Below, in pieces: positions 54,626 through 63,697 of a stretch of 64,000 nucleotides of DNA. Each line of letters begins with the position of its first letter. The stretch's first letter is position 1. This DNA comes from Ancylobacter tetraedralis. Lineage in GTDB: Bacteria > Pseudomonadota > Alphaproteobacteria > Rhizobiales > Xanthobacteraceae. The notes under the pieces are model-generated. The model was not told the DNA's origin. It did not search any database and was given only the letters and a program-made list of their open reading frames with translations. Both the position numbers and the translations under genes were made by a program. The stretch lies in assembly GCF_014195655.1 (NCBI RefSeq), contig NZ_JACICD010000002.1, positions 124,001 through 188,000 of the forward strand. The letters run 5' to 3'.

Positions 54626-56254
54626 ATGGCTTCGGGAGCGGGTTGGGGATCGGATCACGAGAGCGTGCGCGCGGGTTCCGGCATGGTCGCCACGCCGCAC
54701 TGGCTAGCCACGGAAGCCGGCCGCGCGGTGCTGGAAGAGGGCGGCAACGCCATCGAGGCGGCACTCGCCGCCGCCGCCGCCATCGCCGTGGTCTATCCGC
54801 ACATGAACCAGCTGGGCGGCGATGGCTTCTGGCTGATCCGCGATCCCCGGGGCCGCGTCGCCTATGTCGAGGCGGCCGGCTTTGCCGGCGCCAAGGCCAC
54901 GCCCGCCTTCTACCGCGAGCACGGCCATGAGGAGGTCCTGCCCGCGCGCGGCCCGCTCGCCGCGCTCACCGTGCCCGGCCAGATCGGCGGCTGGAGCCTC
55001 GCATTGGAGGCCGCCGCGGCATTCGGCGGCAGGATGCCGCTGCGCCGGCTGCTGGAGCCGGCGATCGCCCATGCCCGCACGGGCTTTCCGGTCTCCGCCT
55101 CGCAGAACCGGCTCACCACCGAGAAGAAGGACGAACTGGCCTCGGTCCCGGGCTTCGCGCGGAACTTTCTCGATGAAGAGGGCGCGGTGCCCGAGGCCGG
55201 CACGGTGCAGCGCTTCGAGCGGCTGGCCGATACGCTGGAGCATCTCTCCCGCGCCGGGTTGGATGATTATTACCGCGGCGACATCGGCCGCGAGATCGCC
55301 GCCGATCTGGAGCGCGCCGGCAGCCCGGTGACGCGCGAGGACCTCGCCGCCTTTCACGCCGTGCGCCGCGCGCCGCTGCATGTGAAGCTCTCGACGCTGG
55401 AACTGTGGGGCTCGCCGCCCCCGACCCAGGGGCTGGCGACGCTGATGATTCTCGCCATCTTCGACCGGCTCGGCGTGAAGGAGCCGGAGAGCTTCGCCCA
55501 TGTGCACGGGCTGATCGAGGCCACCAAGCGCGCCTTCCTGGTGCGCGACCGGGTGGTGACGGATTTCGAGCGGCTGACGCAGGACCCGGCGGATTTCCTG
55601 ACCAAGGCGGCGATCGATCGCGAGGTGTCCGCCATCGATGCCCGCCGCGCCCTGCCCTGGCCGCACAAGGCCGCGCCGGGCGATACGATCTGGCTCGGCG
55701 CGGCGGACAGGAGCGGCCTCGTCGTCTCCTATATCCAGTCGATCTACTGGGAGTTCGGCTCCGGCCTCGTGCTGCCGGCGACCGGCGTGCTGATGCAGAA
55801 TCGCGGCACCTCCTTCTCGCTGGACCCCACCGCCGTGAACCCGCTGGAACCCGGCCGCCGGCCGTTCCACACGCTCAATCCCGGCATGGCGGCGCTGGCG
55901 GACGGGCGCGTCGTCGCCTTCGGCTGCATGGGCGGGGAGGGCCAGCCGCAGACCAACGCGGCCGTCATGAGCCGCTATGCCCTGTTCGGCGCGCCGCTCG
56001 GCGAAGCGGTCGCCCGCCCGCGCTGGCTGCTCGGGCGCAGCTGGGGCTCGCCCTCGCTGACGCTGAAGCTGGAGGGCGCCTTCGATGGCGGCATCGCCGA
56101 CCAGCTGGCCCGCGCCGGCCATGAGATCGAGATCCTCCCGCAGCCTTACGCCGACATGATGGGCCATGCCGGGGCCGTGGTGCTGCACCCGGGGCGCGAG
56201 GGCCTGGAAGGCACGCACGACCCGCGCTCGGATGGCGGCGCGCTCGGCGTGTGA
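54626..56254 (+). CDS. gamma-glutamyltransferase family Ntn-hydrolase
   Basis: 542-residue self-processing Ntn hydrolase. The ATG at 54626 has GGGAGAA upstream. N-terminal GMVATPHWLATEAGRAVLEEGGNAIEAALAAA and NQLGGDGFWLI are standard for the family. The proposed nucleophile Thr lies in PGDTIWLGAADRSG; the classical TTH-x-S-V-V-D motif is altered to GDT-IWLGAAD. So the protein probably acts on a non-standard substrate, as do oxamate amidohydrolase or acylase members. No signal peptide, which differs from periplasmic Ggt. PLEPGRRPFHTLNPGMAA and GGEGQPQTNAAVMSRY are also conserved. Located next to phnM. Confidence 0.86.
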   Translation: MASGAGWGSDHESVRAGSGMVATPHWLATEAGRAVLEEGGNAIEAALAAAAAIAVVYPHMNQLGGDGFWLIRDPRGRVAYVEAAGFAGAKATPAFYREHGHEEVLPARGPLAALTVPGQIGGWSLALEAAAAFGGRMPLRRLLEPAIAHARTGFPVSASQNRLTTEKKDELASVPGFARNFLDEEGAVPEAGTVQRFERLADTLEHLSRAGLDDYYRGDIGREIAADLERAGSPVTREDLAAFHAVRRAPLHVKLSTLELWGSPPPTQGLATLMILAIFDRLGVKEPESFAHVHGLIEATKRAFLVRDRVVTDFERLTQDPADFLTKAAIDREVSAIDARRALPWPHKAAPGDTIWLGAADRSGLVVSYIQSIYWEFGSGLVLPATGVLMQNRGTSFSLDPTAVNPLEPGRRPFHTLNPGMAALADGRVVAFGCMGGEGQPQTNAAVMSRYALFGAPLGEAVARPRWLLGRSWGSPSLTLKLEGAFDGGIADQLARAGHEIEILPQPYADMMGHAGAVVLHPGREGLEGTHDPRSDGGALGV

Positions 56255-56324
56255 CCTGCCGCAACGGCTTTCACGGAACCGTCACACGCGCATGCGAGAG
56301 CCGGGCGCCAATGGGAAAGAGCCG

Positions 56325-57464
56325 ATGGAAACGATTCTGACCAATGCCCGCCTGGTGCTCGAGGACCGTGTCGTCGAGGGCACGCTGGTGCATGAGAACG
56401 GCACCATTCGCGCGCTGGACGAAGGCCGCTCGCAGCTGCCCGGCGCCGTGGATTGCGACGGCGATTATCTCGCCCCGGGCCTGATCGACCTGCATACCGA
56501 CGCGCTGGAAGGCCATTTCGTGCCGCGCCCCAAGGTGATCTGGCCCGATGCCCGCGCCGCCGCCCTGGCGCATGACGCGCAGATGGCCGGCTCGGGCGTC
56601 ACCACCGTCTATGACGCGATCTGCGCCGGCGGCTTCGACCAGGCCAAGGCCGACCGGCGCGCACTCTATGAGGTGATGCTGGACGCGGTCGAGCAGGGTG
56701 CCACGCGCGGCATGTTCCGCGTCGATCACCGCATCCATCTGCGCTGCGAACTGACCGACCACGGCTTGCCCGATCTCGTGGATGCCGCGATGGGCCGGCC
56801 CAACCTGTCGCTGGCCTCGCTGATGGACCACACGCCCGGCACGCGGCAATGGCGCAATGTCGAGCATCTCAAGGTCTACCTGTCCGGCATCGGCAAGGGC
56901 GGGCCGGATATCGATGCCGAGGTGGCGGACCGCATCGAGCGGGCCAAGGGCGCGGTGGCCGGCAATTACGACAAGATGGTCGCTCTGTTCTCCGCGTCCG
57001 GCATCGTGCTGGCGAGCCATGACGACACCACCCCCGCCCATGTCGACGAAGCGGTGGCGGCCGGCTGCAGCATTTCCGAGTTTCCGACCACGCTGGAGGC
57101 CGCGCGCGCCGCGAAGGCGAGGGGCCTCGCCACGATCGGCGGCGCGCCGAACGTGGTGCGCGGCGGCTCGCATTCCGGCGGCGTGTCGATGCGCGACCTC
57201 GCGCAGCAGGGCCTGCTCGACGCGCTCGCCTCCGATTATGTGCCGGCAAGCCTGCTGCAGGCGGCGCTGGCGCTCACCCGCACCGCCGGGCTCACCCTGC
57301 CCGCCGCGCTGGCGCTCGTCACCGCGGCGCCCGCCCGCCTCGCCCGGCTCGACGACCGCGGAAGACTGGCGCCGGGGCTGCGCGCCGATCTGCTGCGCTT
57401 CCGTCTGATCGACGACACGCCGGCGGTGGGCGAGGTCACGCTCGCCGGCCGCCGTGTCTTCTGA
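56325..57464 (+). CDS. phnM: alpha-D-ribose 1-methylphosphonate 5-triphosphate diphosphatase
   Basis: Amidohydrolase-fold enzyme of the C-P lyase pathway that removes pyrophosphate from the PhnI/G/H/L product. 379 residues. Metal motif DLHTDALEGHF (H-x-D) at about 55-65, then GVTTVYDAICAGG, the carboxylated or bridging residue region SLMDHTPGTRQW, and ASHDDTTPAHV and GAPNVVRGGSHSGGVS. The rest of the C-P lyase core (phnGHIJKL) is not in the window. 70 bp after the GGT-like gene and likely co-transcribed with the next two genes. Confidence 0.93.
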   Translation: METILTNARLVLEDRVVEGTLVHENGTIRALDEGRSQLPGAVDCDGDYLAPGLIDLHTDALEGHFVPRPKVIWPDARAAALAHDAQMAGSGVTTVYDAICAGGFDQAKADRRALYEVMLDAVEQGATRGMFRVDHRIHLRCELTDHGLPDLVDAAMGRPNLSLASLMDHTPGTRQWRNVEHLKVYLSGIGKGGPDIDAEVADRIERAKGAVAGNYDKMVALFSASGIVLASHDDTTPAHVDEAVAAGCSISEFPTTLEAARAAKARGLATIGGAPNVVRGGSHSGGVSMRDLAQQGLLDALASDYVPASLLQAALALTRTAGLTLPAALALVTAAPARLARLDDRGRLAPGLRADLLRFRLIDDTPAVGEVTLAGRRVF

Positions 57465-57474
57465 GCCGGCGATC

Positions 57475-58191
57475 ATGTCCTCCGATACCCGCTCCATCGA
57501 GCCGCGCTACGCTCTCTACTACGCCCCGCCGGCGCAGAGCCCACTCTGGCGCTTCGGCTCGGCGGTGATCGGCTATGACGCCGAGACCGGCGAGGCCGAT
57601 GGCTCGCTGGCGCTGCGCCGCTTCGATGCCGTGCGCTGGCGCGAGATCACCGCCGAGCCGCGCCGCTACGGTTTCCATGCCACGATGAAGGCGCCGTTCC
57701 GGCTGGCGAGCGGGCGTGTGGAGGCTGATTTGCGGGCCGCCTGCGCCCGCTTCGCCGCCGAGCGGGCGCGCTTCGCCTGCGCCGGCATCCAGCTCGCGAC
57801 GATCGGCCGCTTCCTCGCCTTCCGCACCGCCTCGGCCTGCGCCGCGCTCGATCGGCTGGCCGCCGCCGCCGTCGCCGCCTTCGACGAGTTCCGCGCGCCG
57901 ATGAACGCGGCCGAGCGCGAGAAGCGCCAGCGCGCGCCACTGACGCCGCGCCAGCGCGACTATCTCGACCGCTGGGGCTACCCCTATGTGCTGGAGGAGT
58001 TCCGCTTCCACATGACCTTGACCGGGCCGCTGGAAGCGGCGGAGCGGGCGTTGGCGGAGGCGGAACTCGCCGAGCATTTCGCCCTGAGCGGGGCCGACGG
58101 ACCGCTGATCGTCGGCGAGATCGCGCTCTACCGCCAGGAGGACGGCCCTTTCCGCCTGATCGCCCGCTATCCGTTCGGAGGAGACCGATGA
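57475..58191 (+). CDS. DUF1045 phosphonate-linked 2H phosphoesterase-like protein
   Basis: 238 residues from ATG 57475 (a GTG at 57454 overlapping phnM is an alternative). It shows two H-x-T motifs: [11 protein letters not shown] (about residues 66-76) and [11 protein letters not shown] (about 177-187). This is the signature of 2H phosphoesterases. DUF1045 genes co-occur with C-P lyase genes, and a member has been reported to open the cyclic ribosyl phosphate at the end of that pathway, in place of PhnP. That assignment here is inference. It overlaps the next gene by ATGA (58188-58191). Confidence 0.83.
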   Translation: MSSDTRSIEPRYALYYAPPAQSPLWRFGSAVIGYDAETGEADGSLALRRFDAVRWREITAEPRRYGFHATMKAPFRLASGRVEADLRAACARFAAERARFACAGIQLATIGRFLAFRTASACAALDRLAAAAVAAFDEFRAPMNAAEREKRQRAPLTPRQRDYLDRWGYPYVLEEFRFHMTLTGPLEAAERALAEAELAEHFALSGADGPLIVGEIALYRQEDGPFRLIARYPFGGDR

Positions 58192-58802
58192 GCAAGCTCG
58201 GGCTGTCGCCCACCATCGATCCCACCGCGCAGGTGAGCCGCTCGACGCTCGGGCGCTATACCGAGGTCGGCCCGCGCACCAAGCTCGATGAGGTGGAGCT
58301 CGGCGACTATTCCTATGTCGTGAACGATTCCGACATCGCCTATGCGCGCATCGGCAAGTTCACCTCCATCGCCGCCATGACCCGCATCAACCCGGGCAAC
58401 CACCCGATGGATCGCGCCAGCCAGGCGCATTTCACCTATCGCGCCTCCGCCTATTTCGAGGATGCGCAGGACGAGGACAGCTTCTTCGCGTGGCGCCGCG
58501 CCCATGGCGTCACCATCGGCCATGACGTGTGGATCGGCCATGGCGCCATCATCCTGCCCGGCCGCACGGTGGGCGACGGCGCCGTGGTCGCGGCGGGGGC
58601 GGTGGTCTCCAGGGACGTGCCGGCCTACACCGTGGTGGCCGGGGTGCCGGCGCGGCCGGTGAAGGCGCGCTTTGCGCCCGCCATCGGGGAGCGCCTGCAG
58701 GCGCTCGGCTGGTGGCACTGGGAGCACGCGCGGCTGCGCGCGGCGCTGGAGGATTTCCGCGCGCTCCCCATCGAGGCCTTTCTCGAAAAGCACGGCGGCT
58801 AG
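58188..58802 (+). CDS. phosphonate-linked hexapeptide-repeat acetyltransferase (phn_thr family)
   Basis: 204 residues with left-handed beta-helix repeats: [35 protein letters not shown] (about 10-45), then [50 protein letters not shown]. Matches the TIGR03308 phosphonate-metabolism transferase family, whose substrate (probably an aminoalkylphosphonate or phosphonate intermediate) is not established. The C-terminal [17 protein letters not shown] is shared with the family. Last gene of the phnM trio. Confidence 0.86.
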   Translation: MSKLGLSPTIDPTAQVSRSTLGRYTEVGPRTKLDEVELGDYSYVVNDSDIAYARIGKFTSIAAMTRINPGNHPMDRASQAHFTYRASAYFEDAQDEDSFFAWRRAHGVTIGHDVWIGHGAIILPGRTVGDGAVVAAGAVVSRDVPAYTVVAGVPARPVKARFAPAIGERLQALGWWHWEHARLRAALEDFRALPIEAFLEKHGG

Positions 58803-58944
58803 TCCACAATCGTCAGCCCGGCCGGAGCGGAGCGGCTCGCCGGGGCCTCGGGCATCACGGGCGCGCCGCCTCGCAACCCGCCCGCGCTTGCGTCCACCTT
58901 CCCCGCCCGCTACCCCTTGGGCCCTGGAACCCGGAGGGAGGCGG

Positions 58945-59925
58945 ATGGCCTACAGCTCGATCGAGGTCGACGAGGTGCTGGTGCGGCGCCGGTTGCGGCG
59001 CAAGCTCGCCTTCTGGCGCGTCCTTGCCTTTCTCGTGCTGCTCGGCGCCGGCTTCGGCCTGTTCGCCTGGTGGAGCGATGGCGCGCTGCTGCCGCGCTCA
59101 AGCCCGCATGTGGCGCGTGTCACCATTGGCGGCATCATCCGCAACGAGCGCGAGCGGCTGGACCTGCTGGAGGCGATCGGGCGCTCCGGCGCGCGCGCCG
59201 TGATCCTCTCCATCGACAGCCCCGGCGGCACGGTGGTGGGCTCCGCCGCGCTCTATGACGGGCTGCGCCGTCTGGCGCAGAAGGTGCCGATCGTCGCGGT
59301 GGTGGACGGCATGGCGGCCTCGGGCGCCTATATCGCGGCCATGGGCGCCGATCATATCGTCGCCCCGCGCAACGCGCTGGTGGGCTCCATCGGCGTCATC
59401 TTCCAGTTCCCCAATTTCGCCGGGCTGATGAAGACGGTCGGCATCTCCTATGAGGAGATCAAGTCCAGCCCGCTGAAGGCGGCGCCGAACATGTTCGATC
59501 CGCCCACCGAGGATGCCCGCGCGGCGGTGCGCTCGCTGGTCACCGACAGCTATGACTGGTTCAGGGATCTGGTGTCCGAGCGCCGGCTGCTGACCGGCGA
59601 CAAGCTGGCGCAGGTCTCGGACGGCCGGGTCTTCACCGCCCATCAGGCGCTGCCGCTGCGGCTGGTGGATGAGCTGGGCGACGAACGCACCGCGCGCGAC
59701 TGGCTCGCGCGCGAGCGCGGCGTCTCCCGCGATCTTCCCGTGCGCGATTGGCGCACCGGCCGTGCAGGAGACGAATTCGGCTGGTTGCACGCGCTGGCCG
59801 TGCGGGTTATGTCGCTGATCGGGCTCGGGGATCTCACCCATGCGGTGCTGAGTTCGGCGAGCGAGGCGACTGACACGGCGCGCCTTGACGGTCTGTTGGC
59901 CCTCTGGCAACCTCGGGGCGGCTAG
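58945..59925 (+). CDS. sppA: signal peptide peptidase SppA (S49 family)
   Basis: Inner-membrane serine protease that degrades signal peptides. The ATG at 58945, preceded by GGGAGG, gives 326 residues. One transmembrane helix at about 23-45 ([21 protein letters not shown]). The Lys and Ser of the Ser/Lys dyad are in the [14 protein letters not shown] block (Ser about 135) and in the SSPLKAAPN segment. [12 protein letters not shown] and [14 protein letters not shown] support the family. It is the short single-domain form. Followed by ihfB, a frequent order. Confidence 0.94.
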   Translation: MAYSSIEVDEVLVRRRLRRKLAFWRVLAFLVLLGAGFGLFAWWSDGALLPRSSPHVARVTIGGIIRNERERLDLLEAIGRSGARAVILSIDSPGGTVVGSAALYDGLRRLAQKVPIVAVVDGMAASGAYIAAMGADHIVAPRNALVGSIGVIFQFPNFAGLMKTVGISYEEIKSSPLKAAPNMFDPPTEDARAAVRSLVTDSYDWFRDLVSERRLLTGDKLAQVSDGRVFTAHQALPLRLVDELGDERTARDWLARERGVSRDLPVRDWRTGRAGDEFGWLHALAVRVMSLIGLGDLTHAVLSSASEATDTARLDGLLALWQPRGG

Positions 59926-59940
59926 ACGGGGCCCAAGAGT

Positions 59941-59964
59941 TTCCAAAATATGATGTTTTTGGAA
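59941..59964. promoter_or_regulatory. AT-rich inverted repeat in front of ihfB
   Basis: TTCCAAAA (59941-59948) and TTTTGGAA (59957-59964) around an 8-nt spacer, 39 bp before the ihfB start and 16 bp after sppA. Markedly AT-rich for this genome. Might be an autoregulatory or UP-type element, or a weak terminator of sppA. Confidence 0.45.
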
Positions 59965-60002
59965 TTCCGACGAGCCGATCACAATCAGGGGGCGGGGCGT
60001 CG

Positions 60003-60296
60003 ATGATCAAGTCCGAACTTGTGCAGCGGATCGCCGAGGCGAATCCGCATCTCTATCAGCGCGACGTCGAGAATATCGTGAACGCGATCCTCGACGAAAT
60101 CGTCGCGGCGCTGGCGCGTGGCGACCGGGTCGAACTGCGCGGTTTCGGCGCTTTCTCGGTGAAAGCCCGTCCGGCCCGCACCGGGCGCAACCCGCGCACC
60201 GGCGCGCATGTGGCGGTGGACGGCAAGGCCGTGCCCTATTTCAAGACGGGCAAGGAAATGCGCGAGCGCCTTAATGATGGCGTCGACCTTGAATAG
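60003..60296 (+). CDS. ihfB: integration host factor beta subunit
   Basis: 97-residue DNA-bending HU/IHF protein. Contains [59 protein letters not shown], and the beta-arm proline in the [19 protein letters not shown] region. Follows sppA and precedes lapA, the same order as in many alphaproteobacteria. IhfA is not in the window. Confidence 0.96.
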   Translation: MIKSELVQRIAEANPHLYQRDVENIVNAILDEIVAALARGDRVELRGFGAFSVKARPARTGRNPRTGAHVAVDGKAVPYFKTGKEMRERLNDGVDLE

Positions 60297-60344
60297 TCTG
60301 GCTTTCGTTAGTCTGGCGATGATCGAACCTTCCGGGAGTGCCGC

Positions 60345-60737
60345 GTGTTGCTGCGTCGTATCGTGACGATCCTCCTCGTGCTGCCGATTTCGCTCGGGCT
60401 GGTCATGCTGGCGGTGGCGAACCGGCAGAAAGTCGCCCTCGTCGTCGACCCGTTCGGTGGCGCTTGGTCGATCGAGGCTCCGCTCTATCTCGTGGTGTTC
60501 GCCGCGCTGATCGTCGGCGTCGTAATCGGCGGGGTCAGCGTATGGCTCGGCCAGGGCCGCTATCGCCGGGCCGCCCGCCGCAACGAGCGTGAGGCGCGCC
60601 GCGCGAGGACGCAGGCGGACGAGCTGCGCGCCGTGGTCTCCGCGCGCGAGGGCACCACGCCCGCCCGCGCCACCGGCCTTCCGCTCGCCGCCGTCCCGTC
60701 CGCGCCTGCCCTTGCCGATCGCCGCCACGCGGCCTGA
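60345..60737 (+). CDS. lapA: LapA/DUF1049 family membrane protein
   Basis: 130-residue protein of the LapA (YciS) family, which recruits LapB in the control of lipopolysaccharide synthesis in E. coli. GTG start preceded by GGGAG. Two hydrophobic helices: about 3-22 and 42-66 (LYLVVFAALIVGVVIGGVSVWLGQG), then a basic cytoplasmic stretch YRRAARRNEREARRARTQADELRA. Its C-terminus is variable, and no lapB is next to it. Confidence 0.85.
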   Translation: MLLRRIVTILLVLPISLGLVMLAVANRQKVALVVDPFGGAWSIEAPLYLVVFAALIVGVVIGGVSVWLGQGRYRRAARRNEREARRARTQADELRAVVSAREGTTPARATGLPLAAVPSAPALADRRHAA

Positions 60738-60775
60738 TCTTCCGCCTCTTCCCGCCTCTCCCTGCCGGCGTTTCC

Positions 60776-61738
60776 ATGACCGATCTGCGCTTCGTTTCCG
60801 CTGGCGAGATCGCCGGCCTCCTCACCTTTCCCGCTCTGATCGACGCGCTGGACGCCGCCTTCCGGCGTCGCATCGTGGTGCCGGTGCGCCATCACCACGC
60901 CATCGAGCGGCCCAATGGCGAGGAGGGCACGCTGCTGCTCATGCCGGCCTGGACGGCGGAGGGCGGCGAGGACGACGTGATGGGCACCAAGCTGGTGACG
61001 GTGTTCCCCGGCAATGCCCGGCGAGGGCTCGACAGCGTGGCCGGCCTGTTCGTGCTCAATTCCGCCGCCACCGGCCTGCCGCTGGCGGTGATGGACGGGC
61101 GCGCGCTCACTCTGTGGCGCACCGCCGCCGCCTCGGCCCTCGCCGCGCGCTATCTCGCGCGGGAGGATGCCACGCGGCTCACCGTCATCGGCGCGGGAGC
61201 GCTCGCCCCCTATCTCGCCCGCGCCCATGCCAGCGTGCGGCCGATCCGCGCCATCACCATCTGGAACCGTACCCTCGCCCGCGCGGAAGCGATGGCCGAA
61301 TCGCTGCGGGCGGAAGGCTTCGAGGCCCGCGCCGAGCCCGATCGCGGCGCGGCCATCGGGGAGGCGGACATCGTCACCTCCGGCACGCTCTCGCCCGATC
61401 CGCTGGTCGAGGGTCGCTTTCTGCAACCCGGCCAGCATGTCGATCTGGTCGGCGGCTTCACCCCCGCCATGCGCGAGGCGGATGACGAAGCCATTGCCCG
61501 CGCGCGGGTCTATGTCGATACCCGCGCCGGGGCGGGCAAGGAGGCGGGCGACATCGTGGTGCCGCTGCGAACCGGCGTCCTGGCGCCGGACGGGGTGCAG
61601 GGCGACCTGTTCGAACTGGCCGCCGGCACCGCCGCAGGGCGTGGCGGGCCGGAGGAGATCACGCTGTTCAAGTCGGTCGGCACGGCGATCGAGGACCTCG
61701 CCGCCGCCGAACTGGTGTGGAAGGCGCTGAAGGGCTGA
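60776..61738 (+). CDS. ornithine cyclodeaminase / mu-crystallin family protein
   Basis: 320-residue NAD(P)-binding protein of the OCD/AlaDH family. Seen: DLRFVSAGEIAGLLTFPALIDALDAAFRRR, GTKLVTVFPGNA, MDGRALTLWRTAAASALAARYLAREDA, the Rossmann LTVIGAGALAPYLARAHA and VDLVGGFTPAMREADD. Could cyclise ornithine to proline with loss of ammonia, or act on a different amino or imino acid; the family is broad. It stands alone, with no arginine degradation genes. It converges on cysW (28 bp). Confidence 0.85.
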   Translation: MTDLRFVSAGEIAGLLTFPALIDALDAAFRRRIVVPVRHHHAIERPNGEEGTLLLMPAWTAEGGEDDVMGTKLVTVFPGNARRGLDSVAGLFVLNSAATGLPLAVMDGRALTLWRTAAASALAARYLAREDATRLTVIGAGALAPYLARAHASVRPIRAITIWNRTLARAEAMAESLRAEGFEARAEPDRGAAIGEADIVTSGTLSPDPLVEGRFLQPGQHVDLVGGFTPAMREADDEAIARARVYVDTRAGAGKEAGDIVVPLRTGVLAPDGVQGDLFELAAGTAAGRGGPEEITLFKSVGTAIEDLAAAELVWKALKG

Positions 61739-61766
61739 GCCCCCCACATGACCCGCGGGTCTGGAG

Positions 61767-62654
61767 CTAATGCCCCGGCCGGCCCTGCGCCTTCACCCGC
61801 GCCGCGTCCAGCCGCTCGATGATGGCCTTCACCACCAGCGTCACCAGCGCGACGGCGGTCAGCACGGTGGCCACCGCGAAGGCGGCGATGGCGTTGTTGT
61901 CCTGGTAGAGCAGCTCGATCTGCAGCGGCAGCGTGTTGGTCTGGCCGCGAATATTGCCGGACACCACCGAGACCGCGCCGAACTCGCCCATCACCCGCGC
62001 ATTGCACAGCGCCGCGCCATAGAGCAGGGCGAAGCGCACATTGGGCAGGGTGACGAGCCGCAGGATGCGCCAGCCGCCGGCCCCCAGCGTCACCGCCGCC
62101 TCTTCCTCCTCCGACCCCTGCGCGATCATCAGCGGGATGAGTTCGCGCGCGACGAAGGGCGCGGTGACGAACAGGCTGGCCAGCACGATGCCGGGCACGG
62201 CGAACATGATCTTGATGTCGTGCGCCTGCAGCCACGGCCCCAGCAGCCCCTGCGCGCCATAGACGAAGAGATAGGCGACGCCGGCAATGATCGGCGAAAT
62301 GGAGAAAGGCAGTTCGACCAGCGCCACCAGGAGGTTGCGGCCGCGAAAGCGGAACTTGGCGATGCACCAGGCGCTGGCGATGCCGAAGCCGATATTGATC
62401 GGCACCACGATGAGCGCGACGCACAGGGTCAGCAGCATCGCATATTGCGTGTCGGGCGCGGCGAAGGAGGCGAGATAGGCGCCCCAGCCATGGCGCAGCG
62501 CCTCGGCGAAGATGGCGATCAGCGGCACCACCAGCACCAGCGCGGTGACGGCCAGCACGCTACCGATCAGCAGCGCCCGCGTCAGCGGACCGTCGCCGAC
62601 CCGGATACGGCGGGCGGGTCCATGCGAGGGAGCGGGATGCGAGGGGGGGCTCAT
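61767..62654 (-). CDS. cysW: sulfate/thiosulfate ABC transporter permease CysW
   Basis: 295-residue inner-membrane permease. Six hydrophobic segments, beginning about 28-50. The binding-protein-dependent transport EAA loop is EEEEAAVTLGAGGWRILRLVTLPNVRFALLYG (about 182-213). ALCNARVMGEFGAVSVVSGNI is the CysW signature region. Four bp after cysT. The cysA ATPase gene that usually follows is absent; the next gene converges. Confidence 0.93.
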   Translation of the reverse strand: MSPPSHPAPSHGPARRIRVGDGPLTRALLIGSVLAVTALVLVVPLIAIFAEALRHGWGAYLASFAAPDTQYAMLLTLCVALIVVPINIGFGIASAWCIAKFRFRGRNLLVALVELPFSISPIIAGVAYLFVYGAQGLLGPWLQAHDIKIMFAVPGIVLASLFVTAPFVARELIPLMIAQGSEEEEAAVTLGAGGWRILRLVTLPNVRFALLYGAALCNARVMGEFGAVSVVSGNIRGQTNTLPLQIELLYQDNNAIAAFAVATVLTAVALVTLVVKAIIERLDAARVKAQGRPGH

Positions 62655-62658
62655 AGCC

Positions 62659-63480
62659 TCAGTCTCCCGTGCCGATGCGGCGCTGCTGCCAGAGCTGGAT
62701 CATGTTGACCAGAAACAGCATGGCGAAGGCGAGGCCGAGCAGCGTCGAGGCGATCGCGGCGGCGGCGGGGTAGTCATATTCCTCGATGCGGATGAAGGTC
62801 AGCAGCGAGACCACCTCGGTCTTCAGCGGCAGGTTGCCGGCGATGAAGATGATGGCGCCGAATTCGCCAAGCGAGCGGGCGAAGGCGAGCGAGGCGCCGG
62901 TGAGGAAGGCCGGGAAGATGGCGGGAAAGATGATGCGCGCGAAGATGCGCCAGTCCGAGGCGCCGAGCGTGGCCGCCGCTTCCTCCACATCGGTGGCGAG
63001 ATCCTCCAGCACCGGCTGCACCGTGCGCACCACGAAGGGGATGGAGGTGAAGGCCATCGCCGCGGCAATGCCGAGCGGAGTATAGGCGACCGAGATGCCG
63101 AGCGCGGCCAGCGGCGCGCCGAACCAGCCATTCTTGACGAACAGCGCCGAGAGGGCGAGCCCGGCCACGGCGGTCGGTAGGGCGAAGGGCACATCGACCA
63201 GCGCATCGATGAAGCGCCGGCCGGGAAATTCATAGCGCACCAGCACCCAGGCCAGCGCGAGGCCATAGACGGCGTTGAACAGGGTGGCGAGCGCGGCCGT
63301 GGTCAGCGTCACCCGGAAGGCGCTCGCGGTGCGCGCGCCGCTCAGGATGGCGAGATAGCGCTCCCAGCCGACATCGAGCGCCTGCCACACCAGCGCGCCC
63401 AGCGGCAGCAGCACGATCAGGCAGAGATAGAACAGGGTGATGCCGAGCGAGAGGGGATAGCCCGGTATGACGCGGTTCAA
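62659..63480 (-). CDS. cysT: sulfate/thiosulfate ABC transporter permease CysT (CysU)
   Basis: 273-residue permease. The start is a TTG at 63480 with GAGGAG eight nt upstream (MNRVIPGYPLSLGITLFYLCLI). EAA motif VEEAAATLGASDWRIFARIIFPAIFPAFLTG (about 168-199), then FARSLGEFGAIIFIAGNLP. Pairs with CysW to form the channel. Confidence 0.93.
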   Translation of the reverse strand: MNRVIPGYPLSLGITLFYLCLIVLLPLGALVWQALDVGWERYLAILSGARTASAFRVTLTTAALATLFNAVYGLALAWVLVRYEFPGRRFIDALVDVPFALPTAVAGLALSALFVKNGWFGAPLAALGISVAYTPLGIAAAMAFTSIPFVVRTVQPVLEDLATDVEEAAATLGASDWRIFARIIFPAIFPAFLTGASLAFARSLGEFGAIIFIAGNLPLKTEVVSLLTFIRIEEYDYPAAAAIASTLLGLAFAMLFLVNMIQLWQQRRIGTGD

Positions 63481-63697
63481 CGGACGGGCTCCTCAGAAAA
63501 GCCGATGGCCGGGATATGCCCCCGGCCATGACCTATTGAAACGCGGATGTCCAGCGTGGCGAGGGCATCTGCCCCCTCTCCCCCGCGGGGGAGAGGGTCG
63601 GGCTGAGGGGGAAGGCCGGGTCCATGACGGCCCGAACGGCTCGACCCCTCACCCGACGCCGCGCGGCGACCTCTCCCCGTCGGGGAGAGGCGAGAAC
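63481..63697. repeat. intergenic palindromic repeat cluster (copy 2) between cysT and the binding-protein gene
   Basis: Holds a perfect 24-bp palindrome CCCTCTCCCCCG/CGGGGGAGAGGG (63574-63597) and a second CCTCTCCCC (63670-63678) / GGGGAGAGG (63682-63690). Motif order resembles the cluster at 51540-51672. May attenuate cysT relative to the binding protein. Confidence 0.7.

Noticed and set aside
60294-60317. Direct repeat TAGTCTGGC after ihfB
   Set aside because: Nine bases twice at 15-bp spacing overlapping the stop codon; no regulatory meaning could be supported.
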